Positions 35,901 to 50,900 are shown, numbered from the stretch's first letter. The stretch is 64,000 nt of DNA from Pycnopodia helianthoides (GCA_032158295.1 CM063243.1:15785635-15849634), one strand, 5' to 3'. A program made the numbers and translations. Notes: generated by a model not told the origin, from the letters alone.

Positions 35901-38900
35901 TTAAACGCATTTTGTTAGTGCATTGTCTTTTGTGCAGTGTCGCAGAATATATATTCTGGGACTTCTGCGACACTCATATGCATTCAATATTTGTAAAATA
36001 TTGCACGCATCTCTTAAACAATGTGTAGCAAAATGCGACACATTACCAACAACAAACGTAAATAATGCTCAGAGAGTTGGCGCATTGTGCAGCCAATCAT
36101 AGGGGGGCAAATATTATATAGATGCTTGAGCAGAAAAAAATGATAAGCACAGAAAATGATTGCTTAGCAAAATCAGACTACCAGACAAAATACCATCAAT
36201 CTAGACTGCTGCCCTGCTTTTGTTGCTAGCAAATAAATTTTCAAGGTGAGGGTAGGGACAAAAAATTGAAGATGATGCAAAAAAAAAAAAAAGTGACTGG
36301 TCAACTACAATGACAATGTTAAGTTTTTGCATACCTTCAGTGGAGTCGATCTGCCCCTCACTCTTGACACTGATTAGCCACTCCCCTTCTGAAATGGAAC
36401 GTCCTGCTGTTTCTGTACTGGGACTAGGCTGGGTCGTAGTTGCTGTGCTTAGTGAAGGGGTGGGTGTGGAAGGCGTCGGGAGTGAAGGGGTTGGAGTTGG
36501 CGGAATAGGCTCTTCTTCTATGACACTACACAAGAGGGAAAAAATGCAACATTCACGAATTATACACAGAAATTTTACAAAAAAAAGGATAGATAAATAT
36601 GGCAGTGTCACTTCATATGACTTAATTTCATTCTCGCATATAATAATAATAATAACAATACAGTATTTATATAGCGCCAAAATTCATGAAAAAACAAGCT
36701 CTAAGGCGCTTTACACAAATTATTAAGGAAATGGATACACATTAAAAAGTACAATTAAAAACCACAACAGGAACAATTTAAAATATAGGCAGGAAAATTA
36801 TGTGATGAAAATCACGTAAATTGTATTTAAAAATGCTAAAAAATAAAAGCCATCATTAAAAAATGTAGAATGCACAGAAAACTAACAGTCAATAAAAATA
36901 CTAAGGCGCTTTACACAAATTATTAAGGAAATGGATACATTAAAAAGTACAATTAAAAACCACAACAGGAACAATTTAAAATATAAACAGGAAAATTATG
37001 TGATGAAAATAAAAAAAAAGCCAACAATGCACAGAAAACTGACAGTCTGTAAAAAGAATAGAGTCAAACAAGAGAAAGTAAACAGTAAACAGTGTGATCC
37101 CTCTGCCCAATCCCACAGGAGATAGAAGCAAAACCGTGACCCCCCTAATAATATTCAGCTTTAAATAAGTAAGTCTTCAGAGCTGTTTGGAATTTACCAA
37201 GTGTATTAATTTCCCTGAGTTCTAAAGGGACGGAATTCCACAGTTTTGCAGCAGATTTTCTGAAATGTCTATCACCATAACCAACTGTTTTGGTACGCGG
37301 TACCACAAGGGTAATACTATTGCTAGAACGTAGTGATCTCTTTGGCTTGTAAACAGTAACCATATCCTTTAGATAACGTGGTGCAAAACCATACAAGGCC
37401 TTAAAGGTGTTCAACAAGACCTTATGTTTAGCCATATGGAGCTAACATCATAAGATCATTTGTTTTGCTCCATGTTTTGTTTGTGTGCATATATAACTTG
37501 ATATGGCAACTTACACAGGTTCCGGTGACGGTGGTAACTCAATAGATTCCTCTATCTCTGGTTCTGGACTAACAGGTTGAGGGGTAGGTACGGGGGTGAT
37601 AATGGACCCATCGATAACCGAGATCAACTTTGGAGATTCTCTTGGTGACAAAGGAGGGGTGGCAATGTCCGGCGGTGGGGAAGGGGGAGGGGTGTTTGAT
37701 GGGTGTGGCCACGTGGGCTGCCGGGGCTGCGATCAGCTCATCTATTGGTTAAAAAAGAGATTCCGTTCATTGGTCAACATGGTAAGCATATTTAGAGGAA
37801 AATCTAATAAGTGGCAACTAAATTCCCACAGACCAATAGAACGTTTGCTGCAACTTAATTTTGTTTCTCAACTTTGAGGAAGTTGGATGTTCTTGGTGTT
37901 AAAAAAATATGAAAAATAAGTTGTGATCAGACTGCAGAAAAAATGCTGAATTATTTGATCCCTTCTATGATGGGATGGTAAAGATTGGATCCAGAGGGAA
38001 ACTCTCACCTGATGCTGTAGCATCCATTGTCCGTGCAAGATCTTCCAGATTCTCTGTCTCCGACTCGGCTGGGGACGTGTGACTTGGACTTGCTAGGGGT
38101 GTGGCTACGAGAGAGGCAGCCCTGGGCGGGGTATGCACTGGGCTAGGCTGAGGGGTCACCTCGGGGGTAGGGATTGGAGATTTGGGAACAACCTGTTGGG
38201 AGAGTAGAAAAGGGCATGAAATGAAAACGGAAGACAAAAGGGAGGGAAGATTGGGTTCAGACAAATAAAGGGTCCAAGATCAATACTCTATCTGACTTGT
38301 CAAAAGGAAGGATAATAGTTACATATTTATTACTTTGTACATATATTTTATCAACAAAAATATTCAGTTGCTCAAGAAATTTGACCTACAAGTTGGGAAA
38401 CAAGCATTATAATAATTAAACAATAAATGTAACACATGTTGAATATGACATGCAACAACAATACATAAATGACATAATAAATATAACATGCACATGTTGA
38501 AATGTACATTACATTAAATACATATCATAATAGTAACAGCTGTATTTATATACATATTTCAAAATAAGCCAACCACAAAGAAACAAAGGCACACAAGTAT
38601 ATGACAAATCCAAAAAGAACAACAATATGCACATAATACAAAATGGAATACAACAGCATTGAAGCAGAAGAACAAAGAATCATAAACAATTTACAAATTG
38701 GATTCAAAACATTTAGACGCTTCGGATAGAATAGTCATGTATCAAAATTAAAAATAGAGATATTATAAGTATACAAAAATGGGGAAGCAATTTTTATTCA
38801 AATGGAAAGTCTTTAAATTCTCTTGAAGCTTTTGTAAGTTACAACGCCTTTCTCCTGACAGTCATAAATGAACACACATTGACATCTTTCTGTAAAAATC

Positions 38901-41900
38901 CAACCGTGCAATCTCGGTGGTCTAGAGGTAAAACATATGCTCTAGAATGGTAAAGGTCTTGGGTTGGAATCACACCCGCATAATATGCCTGTGGATTTTT
39001 TCTTTCGCAGGACTCAGGGGAAAGTACTGAGTATACAGTGCTTTACACACATTGGTGTATTATGGGTAAAATCAAATAATGTAGAAAAATCTGCTCAAAC
39101 AAATTTTCTACCTACCTTTCTACTAAAAGCTAGCAGAGAACCAGACATAATAATACAATGGATTTTAGCCGGTGCCCCGTTTTTTCAGGGCTAGACCTGT
39201 TTCTGCTTAGCAGCTTTACAATAGCAGGGCTGAAGTTCATGAAGAAAAGGGGATAACTTACATGTACAGGGGATGCCTTTGCCTGGGGAGTAGGGGATCC
39301 TTGCTGACGGGAATGTCCCTATCATGCTGACCCAAGCAGTGGTCACTTTCTCCTCTAGGACCTCACGTACCAATGCACTGACCAATGTATGGTCCACTGC
39401 TTGACCAGCATCTACAAAGAGCTGTAGTCCAGCTGGACCTATGGTATCAACTGTAGGAAAAAAACACACAAAGAAAACAAAAAACAGAAAAGCTAAAGAA
39501 TTTTGACTACCATTGATGTCCATTATCAGGGGGGAGATTCATTGCTGACAAAAAAGTCTGAAACTTTTCTAACCCCTGGAGTTATAGATGACAAGGAGCT
39601 TCTAGGAACAGTATCCTCAGCACTAGAAATCAAGATCAAAGAGCAGACTTTTTCTGTACCTGGAGAAAATTACTGCAGTTTGTTTTCCTCCGGGCATACA
39701 TAAAAAAGTCTGAATTCAGATAAAAGGCTGAAATTTCACATCCCTGCATCATGCACACATTAACCCTAGCAGTGTCACAGGCCAATTAAATTGGCCCAGT
39801 CTTCAGACTGTATATTGCCGGGACTGATATTGATAATGCATTGGTTTTGGGCTATCGCACACCAATTGATAATAAAATGATCTCTGTGAAAATTCAAGTT
39901 GTGACCAAAAAATTAATAACATTTGGGAAGTCAGCTTTGAACTTGAGTATGCATTGACTGCAGTCATTGTTTCTAGAATTTTTGTTTGCAATATCTAGAA
40001 AATAAGTACTAAAGCTTAAAATGCATGGCAATGAAAAACCTTTTTTTCTTTGTCCAAATCTTTTTGTTTTCAAGAGATACGCAACAAAACTATCTTCCAA
40101 ACACTGCATCACAAAAACATTACATACTAATTTTTCTAGTGAATGGCGGAATTTTCGACACAAAATTCCTGCTTTTTTACATTCTCAAAGAAGAAGACAT
40201 TTCAAAAATATATTGTCTAGGGATAATGGTACTTTTAACCAAGGTACATTATGAAAACTTATTTGTACTTTTACAAACCAGTTTTCCAGTCCAACGTTTT
40301 GTGCAGAAGTTCTTTCAGCACAGTGCCTGACTTACCGATGGAATCATTTGATGACGAGGCCATGCTCGAGTCTGGAGAGACAGGTCTGGGTTGTACTGCT
40401 GGTTGCTTGCTGTATAACTCACTGATCATCCTGGCCATTAACTCCTGCTCAATCCTGGTCATGTGACAAACAAAGGGAGGTACTCGATTGAAATGCCAAT
40501 CATTGAATCTCTACAGAAATTTACCTGGAAAATATCACTTGTTTACTTTTTTTTCTCACTTTAATTTTTTGTTAATTGTACCAGTTTGACTCATATCAGC
40601 CTAACAACAAGATTTCCTGAAGAACACACAAACCTACAGGTGAAGAACAATAAGTTATTGTCTTTCTTTATACTCTTGTGACTAGCATCATCAGAGAGGA
40701 AACATGGCAAACTGTCATACCGTGGTAAATAGATTGTGAATTGAGAACCAATCACGTGATGTGATACAAAGACCCATGTTTATGGCTCAGCTGAACTTGA
40801 GTGATGTACCCCATGGGATACATGACCTTGATCGTGCCCAAACGTTGGTCGTTTCCAGCACCTTGTACAATATTAGAAATAGCCCCGGGTTTGAGGTTGT
40901 AATTACACTGGTACTAGGTAAATAGTCGGGTGTAAATGGGTTAAAAGATAAATTGAGGCCACAGATTTAGCATCTATCAATTCACAATTATCATCGACTC
41001 AATAATAACATACACTGTACTCGGGAAGTACTGGGTATACAGTGCTTTACACACATCGGTTAAAGGGTAAAACCAAATAATATTCTTTATCCCCGGTGCA
41101 AATTTAACATCTATTAAATTTGACATTTGGTTGTAAGTTGAATATCTGTCTCCACTTGCTTACCATTCTAGAGCCTTGTTCTCAATGAGGTCCTTCCTCA
41201 TGTCAGCAGCCAGTTGCTCCGATGAGGGCCCTGCCCCGGATGGCATGGAGGGCGGGGCTTGCGGAGGGAAGGGAGGGCCGTGATAGGGGCGTCTTGGCTC
41301 ACTGTGATGGCCCGGTAATGAGATACCCGGTGCGGGTAGTTCATCTTCAGATTCATCTTGCGGCTGAGCGATGAAGGAAATGCATGGTTGTAAATACTAG
41401 AGATTACTTAATAGTCGGCTATGAAGTGGTGAATGGTGAACAATGATTAATGATGTCTTGTTGTTTTTTAAACCTTAATTACACAACAAACACATTGACA
41501 TCAACATGCAACTGCGGGGTACACTACCATCATGAACATGCAGCTGTGAGGTACACTACCATCATGAACATGCAGCATGTGAGGTACACTACCATCATGA
41601 ACATGCAGCTGCGAGGTACACTACCACTACCAATTTCAAAAATCACACTGACATTAGGGAAGTAGTTAAACGTTTGTTTTAACAATTGATTCAAACTGTC
41701 CAGGCCTTTTCTCTAAATGAAACTTCTTTGGAGGTGCATCATAAAAGTTACCTCTACATCCTCATCAGCAACAGCTAAATAGTGGGAAAATTGTGAAGGA
41801 CTGGAACGCCCAGGGAGCCTGTTGTCATCCTAAAGAATTGAGAAAAAAATAACAGAAAATAGGGAGATAAAAAACAGGAACTACTGATGATGTTTGGGAA

Positions 41901-44900
41901 TTACCCCTTATGCATACCATCACTGTTAGTCAGAGTAACTCCCCATGTTCCTAAAATTGTATTTCACCAAAATAGTGAAACACCTTTATCCACAGAGACA
42001 AACCTCAACAAATTGACACACTGAAGCTAAAGAGGGCGCTAAGCTATTTTGTTGTAAAGAGGGAAGGAAAGTAGAAAATGAACTGTAAAGCATCAAATTG
42101 TAACACCAATAGATATCAAGATACAATGCACAAATGATATTACAAATCTAATATGAACAATACCTCGACATAAAAACGATAAAACACAAAAGTAGAATGA
42201 ACTGTAAAGCATCAAATTGTAACACCAATAGATATCAAGATACAATGCACAAATGATATTACAAATCTAATACGAACAATACCTCGACATAAAAACGATA
42301 AAACACAAAAGTAGAATGAACTGCAAAGCATCAAATTGTAACACCAATAGATATCAAGATACAATGCACAAATGATATTACAAATCCAATATGAACAATA
42401 CCTCGACATAAAAACAATAAAACACAAAAGGCATTATAACTGTGAAACACAAATCCCTAGAATAAATTTGAATAGTCAAAAGTACAATGATATACAGCAA
42501 CATTACCATCAATCACTGAACTCTGTGAGCTCATTGGCAGTATACAAAATTGACATCATCTTAATAACAATAATAATAGTAATACCAGAGTCTTATATAG
42601 CGCACAAATCTAGGTACTCAAGGCGCTTGAACAAAGAGAAACATTTAAGACAAGCATTCGTTATTCACACTGCTTTGATGTAACACCTCAAATACCAACA
42701 AATTGATTAATTTAATGAGACACACTTGCTTTGATGAGTAGTGATTAGCAATGGGGCAACAATAAAGTGTTACATCCCTTACAATCGTGACAATGGGGGA
42801 AAACTTCAATTAGTAAAGCTGACAGATAACAGCGGTGTCCTAATTGAAGGATCTGATGACGGCACCATCAAACAAACCGATCTCAGAACAAAAACTGAGA
42901 AGTCACAACGTCTTACCGGTTCAGATAGTTCAGCTCTTCCGTCTCTCTTGGGTGATTGATCATGCTCTATTATGCTGGACGCTGAGCTGGGCGGTTCTGT
43001 ATCTATGTCAACGGCCGGTAGATGCTTCATTCAGAAAAGAAATTTCAAAGGATTAAGGGCAATCTGTCAATTACAAGAAACTAATTACTTCTCTTTCAAC
43101 ATCTCTTTGATTATGTGCAGATGTTTTCGTAGTCCAATATATTAGAGTGTGCTATTCCGGCATCTACATTTTTGAGGTAATGAACACTCTTGACAAAATA
43201 ACTAAATATACAGGTTTTAGTTTGCACTGAGCACCCATCTCATCATCTCTGAATGTGATGTATCACAATGGTACTTGACAGGAGACCGTTCTCAGCGGAT
43301 ATGGCTCTTGTAAGAATCATGTTGGTCTCCTCAATGTTGTTTGGATTAATCAGCTCTAGTCTCCTGACAAGAAGTCCCCTAAGGTCTACATACACCAAAA
43401 TAACCTCAATTTCGAAATAAATTTAATAATAATAATAACAGTGATAATAATAACAACATAGCAATCCTGTTAGTTTTCTGCTTATTGGAATACCCACTGC
43501 TAAAAATATAGGATTCAAACTGCCTCTAGCCACATTTGTGGGGGTCTTCACACGATACTTTATCAGTATTTCACTCGCCAATCTCTGGAGGACTGGTACT
43601 TACTGGTAAGGAAGTCAATGAGCTTTCAGATTGAAAAGTAACCAATGATAACAATTATCACACCTCTCTGTTGTCTTTCAGGTAATCTGAAAACCCTAGG
43701 TTCTGCAATCCATACCTGCACAGTTAGCTGTGGTTTCTTCACAGACCTGACGTTTACAACAGCCACGTTGCTCGGCCTATCCCTGCGCTCTAAATCCTTG
43801 ACCACGCCCCTCTCCAGACCATCTGTCCTAATGGTCACAGGCTGGGTCAGCCCGCCCCTTTGTGGGGGTCCTAGGGGTACGGCCATGGGTATGAGCTGAC
43901 CGTGGCTTGGGGCAGTCAGCGGTGCTGGTTGATGGGCTGGCTCCTCTCGCTGCACAGTGGATGTCGCTTGGAGGGTGGGGTAAGGGTCAAAGAAGAACTG
44001 GCTGTTTGGATTTGGGACGGGGATGGTTCCTACTTTGTGTACAGTCTGTGTCTTGGCAGATTTCATTTCAGTCCCTGTTGATGAAAAAACAAAATTCAGA
44101 TTTGATTCCTTCAGATTTAAGGCTTGCACAAAAAAGGGATAAACATGGTTGACATATTTAATACTAGTGCTGCCAGTAATAATAATTATTTAAAATTTAC
44201 CCAGTCAGTTTCTCTTGTGGTTTATTACATGATATTTAAAACACAAAGTAGCTTCCCCATAAGGTGATCCCTCTCCTGCCGCTTCTCAGGTTGTATCGTA
44301 AACTTGAGTTTGATCCCTGGCTATACGTCAGTTACAGGTGGCTTCTGACTGGCACCCCGAAGAAAGATATTGACAAAATAGTAAAACCGCCAACATAGGG
44401 CTAGATAGCTCAGTTGGTAGAGCGCTGGCACATCAATCCAGAGACTGCAGCTTCAATCCCGCTCTAGTCAGTTTGTGTTTGTTCTACCAAAAATAATGAG
44501 TGCATTGAGATGCCCGTCAGGTGAGATAAAAAGGGGATATAAACGCCCGGCTGGCAACAGCTAATCTCTCTCATACAAACATTGGTTTAACATCTATGAT
44601 TATGAATTGCACAATTCAATAAATTGTGACTCAGTAGTTAGATGACGATACTTATTTCTTTCCTATAAGAACTATAGCTCTCTATAAGAACTGTTTTTTA
44701 TTAATATTTACACATTTATACAGTTATGTAGACAGGGAACCAGACACAGATAGCTATGTTATGATAAAGGCATTATCCAAAGGCTTTAAGTGAAAATCTG
44801 GCTCAAAACACTGGGGCTAAAATAGTTCCTTACCCTTGACTTGTGCAGCAGAGAGTGACCTTGCTGTTTTGGTTTGTGGGGATGAGGTTGTATATTTCAG

Positions 44901-47900
44901 ATAGGGTTCTTTCTTCATGGTTGACCGTTTCATCTGGTACAAGGCTTTACCGTAGACTCTAGTCAGATAGGCTTCATCTTGATTGTGGTCGACTGTGGGT
45001 TGCCTTCTGGCTTGGCTGATCTGGTTTATAAATAATCGACAGTGTATTAATTGAAATGTTCGTTATTTGTTTGATTCTTTAGATGATCTTGCCAACAAGG
45101 GAACTCGGCAAAGCTCCCACAAGGGGATATAAACACCAAGCTGGCAACAGCCAATCTCTCTCATACAAATATTGGTTTAACATCGATAAATATGAATTGC
45201 ACAATTCAATAAATTGTGACTCAGTAGTTTGATGACGATACTTATTTATAGTCATTGTGAAATCAGTGGTTAGCTTGGCCGGATTTGAACCCACAACCTT
45301 GTGATTGCAAGCCCTGCAGTCTAACCACTTGACCACGGTATCAAATTTTTCCTGACATGATTAGACAAATGCAAAGGAATACGAAACACAAACTGAAAAG
45401 ATGCTTTGAGTTTCACATCACATGGGTGTACTGGAATGAGAAGGAAAGTTGAGTTACAACACAATTTTTGCAATTTTGTACAAAATAATAACAAAGCTAG
45501 CATTTGGGGTATTTCATACCTGTTTCACATTTATAACTGCAATATTAGTACCTATGACATCATAAGGAAAACAGATTTCAAATAATGTCAAACCGTCGTA
45601 AGGGTGAACAAAAATTGCATTACAAGAACAGTATCCATTTACAAAATAACATTCTACACACTGCACTGTTTCTCTTTACATTGAAAGGTTTTCTGTCAAT
45701 TCAGGCAGCACAGAACACTTCGGTTTTACATCACTGAACACAGCAGGCATGCAACTGCAGTTTTTCCAAAAAGAGGAACGTGCCAGGCACAGCAAAACTT
45801 TGTGCTGTGTTTTTCATTTCTCAATGACACAGTTGAGAAACCAAAAACAATGAAATCAGCTGAAAAGTTACATGACAAAGTAGTAGTAAACAATGTGTAG
45901 ACCTGCCATCTCCTATTAAAAATCAGTCTTCCCAAATTGAGGCCGGCAGAAAAAAAATAGCCTGGTTCCCATTTGGTAAGGCAAAAAATCAATATTCATG
46001 GCTGCTTTTGCATACGGGGTACATGACAAAGACAGTGGCATTATGCTTAAGATCAAAAGAAAAATATGAAGAGACGTTTGCCCCCCCCACATAAAATGTA
46101 TCTAAATAAAACATAACAAACAAATTCATGTATCGAATAATCGTAGCTCCAAAACCATTTTCATCTAATTGTGAAGGAGAGTGGAGGAGTTTGAGATGAC
46201 TTACAGTGAGTTTCTTCGTCTGGGCAATGTTTTCCTTATTGTGTCTTCCTTTGACCATACTCTTGTCTTCCCCCTGAGATGTAGTCTGGTTCCTCAAGCC
46301 AGAATCTATCCTGGATGATACTGCTTTCTTCTTGGTACCAGTCTTGACGGGTCTGGAAGCTAACGATGCAAGGTTGCCTGGTTTTCCCGATTTATTTTTG
46401 CCAGTATCAGGAATGGAAGACTGAGATTTCCCTGGCTTGACAGGGACTTCATGCTTTGGGAAGAAAAAGAACAGAAATAGCCTAAAAATAATAACAATAA
46501 CAATATTACCATACATATAGAGCATAATGCAGGAGCCACTATATGTCTCAACAATTTAGCCAAGTCTTAAAGTAATTAGATTTTTGACATTTTGCAGCCC
46601 CAATGGCTTACTTGGAAAGTGGCCAAGCTGTTTCATACAAAAAAAAAGAAAGAAACGTAATAATTACCTTGATTTCCTCATCAATTGCTGCAATCATTCT
46701 TCCTACTTTGTACCTCAGCTGAGCCTTCTCAGCAGCCTCACTGTAAATTGATGAACAACAATTGTTATTTATTCACCTCGCATCTATACACTTTTGTTTT
46801 GACCATTTCTTACGGTTGTCATTGGCAGATCTATCAAATCACACTCATCTGTAGGCCAACTTTGATGTGTAATTGGCAAGAAATGGCAAGATTGCCCATA
46901 ATGGGTACGGCAGGTAGGGGGGCTGGGGGCCAATGCAGAATTTGTTCATCACACTCTCACAAAGGCAAAGGATATTGGGGCAGCGCCTTTTTAGGGATAC
47001 AGGAGAGGGGCTGAAGACCCTACTCCTGAATTCCCCCCCCCCCCCCCCCCCGAGCACCTTACCCTTCCAAGTGCAGACTATCCAAGTAGTTGTAGAACTC
47101 TTCCTGTTCCTTAGCCCTAATCACAGCTTCCAGGTTGGCTTGGAGACACGCCCGGCTGGATTGCACCTGGTCTAACACCGCCCTGGCCTCCGCACACATG
47201 GAGGAAGGAACGGGAGCGTTGTACTGGGATGGTGACAGAGGAGGCTTGAGGTGGGAGGACGCTGGCAAGGTGACAGGTACGGATGGTCGCTTCCTCTGGA
47301 AGGAAGAAAAGTAAATCAGACCAGTTGGCGAGAGAGGAACTGCTTAATTCTTCGTATCTTGGAATAGATCTGGTTTTAATGGCTGGTAATTCGGTTTGGA
47401 ATATGAATGTCTACTCCATTATCTGTGACATAAGATGACCCAGCCCAATGGGTAGAGTTACATTTTCCCTCATGATTCCAAAAATGTTGGATGAAAAAAT
47501 GACAATTTATCACGAGAGAGAGAGAGGTGTATTACATGGTGTGTCCAATTCTGTAGTGAAAACTATCTGAAAGTCAATTTATCATTCTAAAAATTGGAAG
47601 CAGATGATACTTGGTCATTCATCAGTGACAGTATTACTCTCTTTGTAACACAACACATGCTTTGGGTGAGTGAGGATTGAAACCACACTTGACGAAATAC
47701 CAAGAAGAAAGTAAAGACCATGTGACCTGTGACATCACATGTTTACAAAAGATCCACAGAGCCTATACTTCCTGCAGGCACAATTTGTACACAGCTCAAT
47801 AGAAGAAAACTTTTGTTTATCAAGTTTTGATGTGCAGAATGGGGTCACAACTCAGAACTTGTTCATTTGTTACATGTATTTTTCCCCATTGATTTTATGT

Positions 47901-50900
47901 GGTAATTACGAAAAAAAAAATGTAAAAATTCTCACATGACCAGTATTGTATCTTGCCTGCCAAGGAATGCCCTGGAATGTACAAGGTCACTTGTTTTGTA
48001 CGCAAGGTGACCTGGTCAATATGGAGCGATATTTGAAAGTGAATACGGAAATGTAAAATGAGGAAACACATGCAAAGTTTTGAGTGGTTGGGATCCGTGG
48101 CTGCATACATTCTAATGTGAACATTGATATTTTTGGGGGGTGGGGGGGATTTTAACTTTTCTATACAATTATGTATTTAGAATCAGTTCATGAACACTTT
48201 GTCACAGGGAATGTCAATGGTTGTGAAAGCCTGATGTTCATGTAATGTGCATTACAGCCCTGAGCCCAAATTCAGGGCTCTGCTTACCATGGAAATCGAC
48301 GCTTATAGTCACCATGCTCAGCTAACAAGTTTTGCACAAAATTGTTTATGCTAGCTGCGTAAGCGAAGAATGCTTAGTAACGTGGAGAGCACACACGCAC
48401 AAGCAGAAATTCCACAGTTACATGTGACATACGCTTACGCTCAGCTTGGATTTTTTCGCTATCGTAAGAGGCAATGTTTCACTTGCGGTAAGCATAGCCA
48501 TGAAATTCTGCCCTGCTAAAGCCCGGTTCATACTTCCTGCGAATGCGAAGGGAATATTGAAGTCACAAATTCGCAACGATTAATTCACAGCAGTTGAGCT
48601 GTGCCCAACTCATGCGAATTCTTCGCAGCGAAAACAGAGTTGTGACATCAATATTCGTTTCGCATTCGCAGGAAGTATGAACCGGACTTTAGTCAGCAGA
48701 ATGGCCTTTTTTTTACCAGATAGACATCAAGGGGAGCGGGCTCCAGCCGACGCTGCATCAATCTATCCCAATCTCTCTCAGCCTCCTGAATAATCAAACA
48801 AGTAAACGATCAAGATGTCAGATGCACATCTGCTAGCAATCCTTTACCAATGATTATCTACTTTACAAAAGCCACGGTTCCTTTCTCTGCTGATTCATAC
48901 TGAGCATAGGATGCCAAGACCGACAATTGTGTTGTCAAAAGTGGACATTTGTTGCTAATGGATTCCAGGATTTAGAAGAAGAAGAAGAAAATAATGATGA
49001 CAGAGAATGATGTTGGGAACATCCGACTGTCAGTTGAAAATGTTGAAACGTGCATTGAATGAATCCAAAGAGAAACAAAACAAGGACAAGATTGTTTTAA
49101 TTTGTGTTGACGGTAGCTTAGGACTGGCGTTCATGTACAGGATAGTGATAGGCTGTGTAACTTCTGTTCTGATACGACACTAATCAAACACAGACCCATC
49201 CCATTGAGGAAAACTACTTTCAAGAATGTTGATTTCTCCCTTCCCAACGAAAATTAACATTTCCCAAATACACGTCAAAATGTCTAAAACATTTAAGTAG
49301 CAGTGAGCTTTGCTTTTACCTGGTGTATGTCAGATATGGTTGATGGTATAGCTTTATGTTCCGTCACACCAACAGTTCCTTCAGAATGTAGACTCTGAAA
49401 CGTTCAAACAAAACAATTTACGTTTTTCAAAACTTGTTGTGAATTAACAAGATGATTAGACAAAGTCTATGTGACAAATGCATTTATCCTTGGTGATTGA
49501 TTTTCACAGAGCAAAATCTAGTGCATGAACCTAGAACAAAAAATGTTGCTCTTGTATTTACCAACTTCTTCTATGATATTGTGTTACATATAATACAATG
49601 TCTTCAGCCTTTGCAATCAGGGCCAAATTTCATAGAGCTGATTCAGCAGAGAATATGGCCAAACAATTTCCTGCTAAGCAAAAATGAGCAGGACACCAGT
49701 CACAAATGGCACGTGAAATGGTATTTGGCCGTTTCCTTATTCTGCTAAGCCGTGATTTTGTTGTGCTTAGCTACTTATTGTGCTTGAGCAGCTCTATGAA
49801 ATTGGGCCCAGGCAACTAAATGTACAAGACATCATTCAACTTTTAACTACCATTACAATGTAAATGCATATCAATTTGCCAGGCACAGTGAATGAGAGAC
49901 TGTTGTGGACACTAGGTGGCAGCAGACTTACCAGGTACATCCATTGTTCTTGGAAGTGTGCGCTTACTAGGAATTTACATAAAATACAGAAACTTTTTCC
50001 CGGGGTGTGTCTGCTGCCCCCAAGTGTCAAAAAGTCCCCCCTTACTTACTGGCTGTCATCAAGGACCTCTCCTAATGTCTTATCAGAGCAATCAGTGGGC
50101 AGCAATTTCTCACCTTGACCCACTGGCCCCTGAGGGGAGTACCCACCCCCAGAGGGAGTGCCTTGATGAAGTACTTCACCAAACAGGCCCCCCTCTCCAT
50201 TGATTAATCATCCAAGGATTCTTTACAATCACATGATGGATGACTGTCATCAAATTGCTTACTCTGTTGACCTCCAACCATGTAAAGGGGGTTACCAAAG
50301 TGTGAGTGAATTCTATTTATATGCATGATGACTGGGTCTTTGGGAACAAATTTTAAAGTCAAAATTCCTGTCAAGGGTTGATGTTTGGGTTGATGTTCTC
50401 AGCAACAAGTTAGAATTCTAATTTAGAATTCTTTAAATTCTGTTTGGGTGGGCTATTCATTAAAACTTGGGTCTAAGGAAAAAAACGAAAACAAAGGATA
50501 AATAAATAAAATGCTAGGCATACCTCCAAACTTCAACACCAAACTTTATTAAACTACAGCAGGATTTGAACCTGTGACCTCCGGATTAACATGCCAGTAT
50601 ACCAGACTTTATCGACAGAGTTTACCAAGGAATATGGACTGGGCAGGTCCACCATCAGTGACTTTATCCTGAAACATACTAGTCATCATCCGAGTGTATC
50701 AAAATCCAATTCGGTGCTAGAGGTCCCAAATGAGTGTTTTCTGTTTATTGAGACTAGCCGGCCACTTAAAATATAACAAGCGTTTCTTCAAGCCCCAAGA
50801 GTTTAATGACCATTCATGGAACACCACCCCCCCCACCACCCCCACACAATATCAGATTCTTGGGACATGTATTACTATCGGTGCCTTCTGCTGGTATGAT

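Noticed and set aside
37596..37877. Gly-rich plus-strand ORF.
   Set aside because: It is the antisense shadow of the Pro-rich TALPID3 exon 37515-37741.
44398..44470. tRNA gene candidate.
   Set aside because: The A box is good, but the B box is imperfect, a clean acceptor stem was not found, and a SINE body follows; it is called a SINE head.
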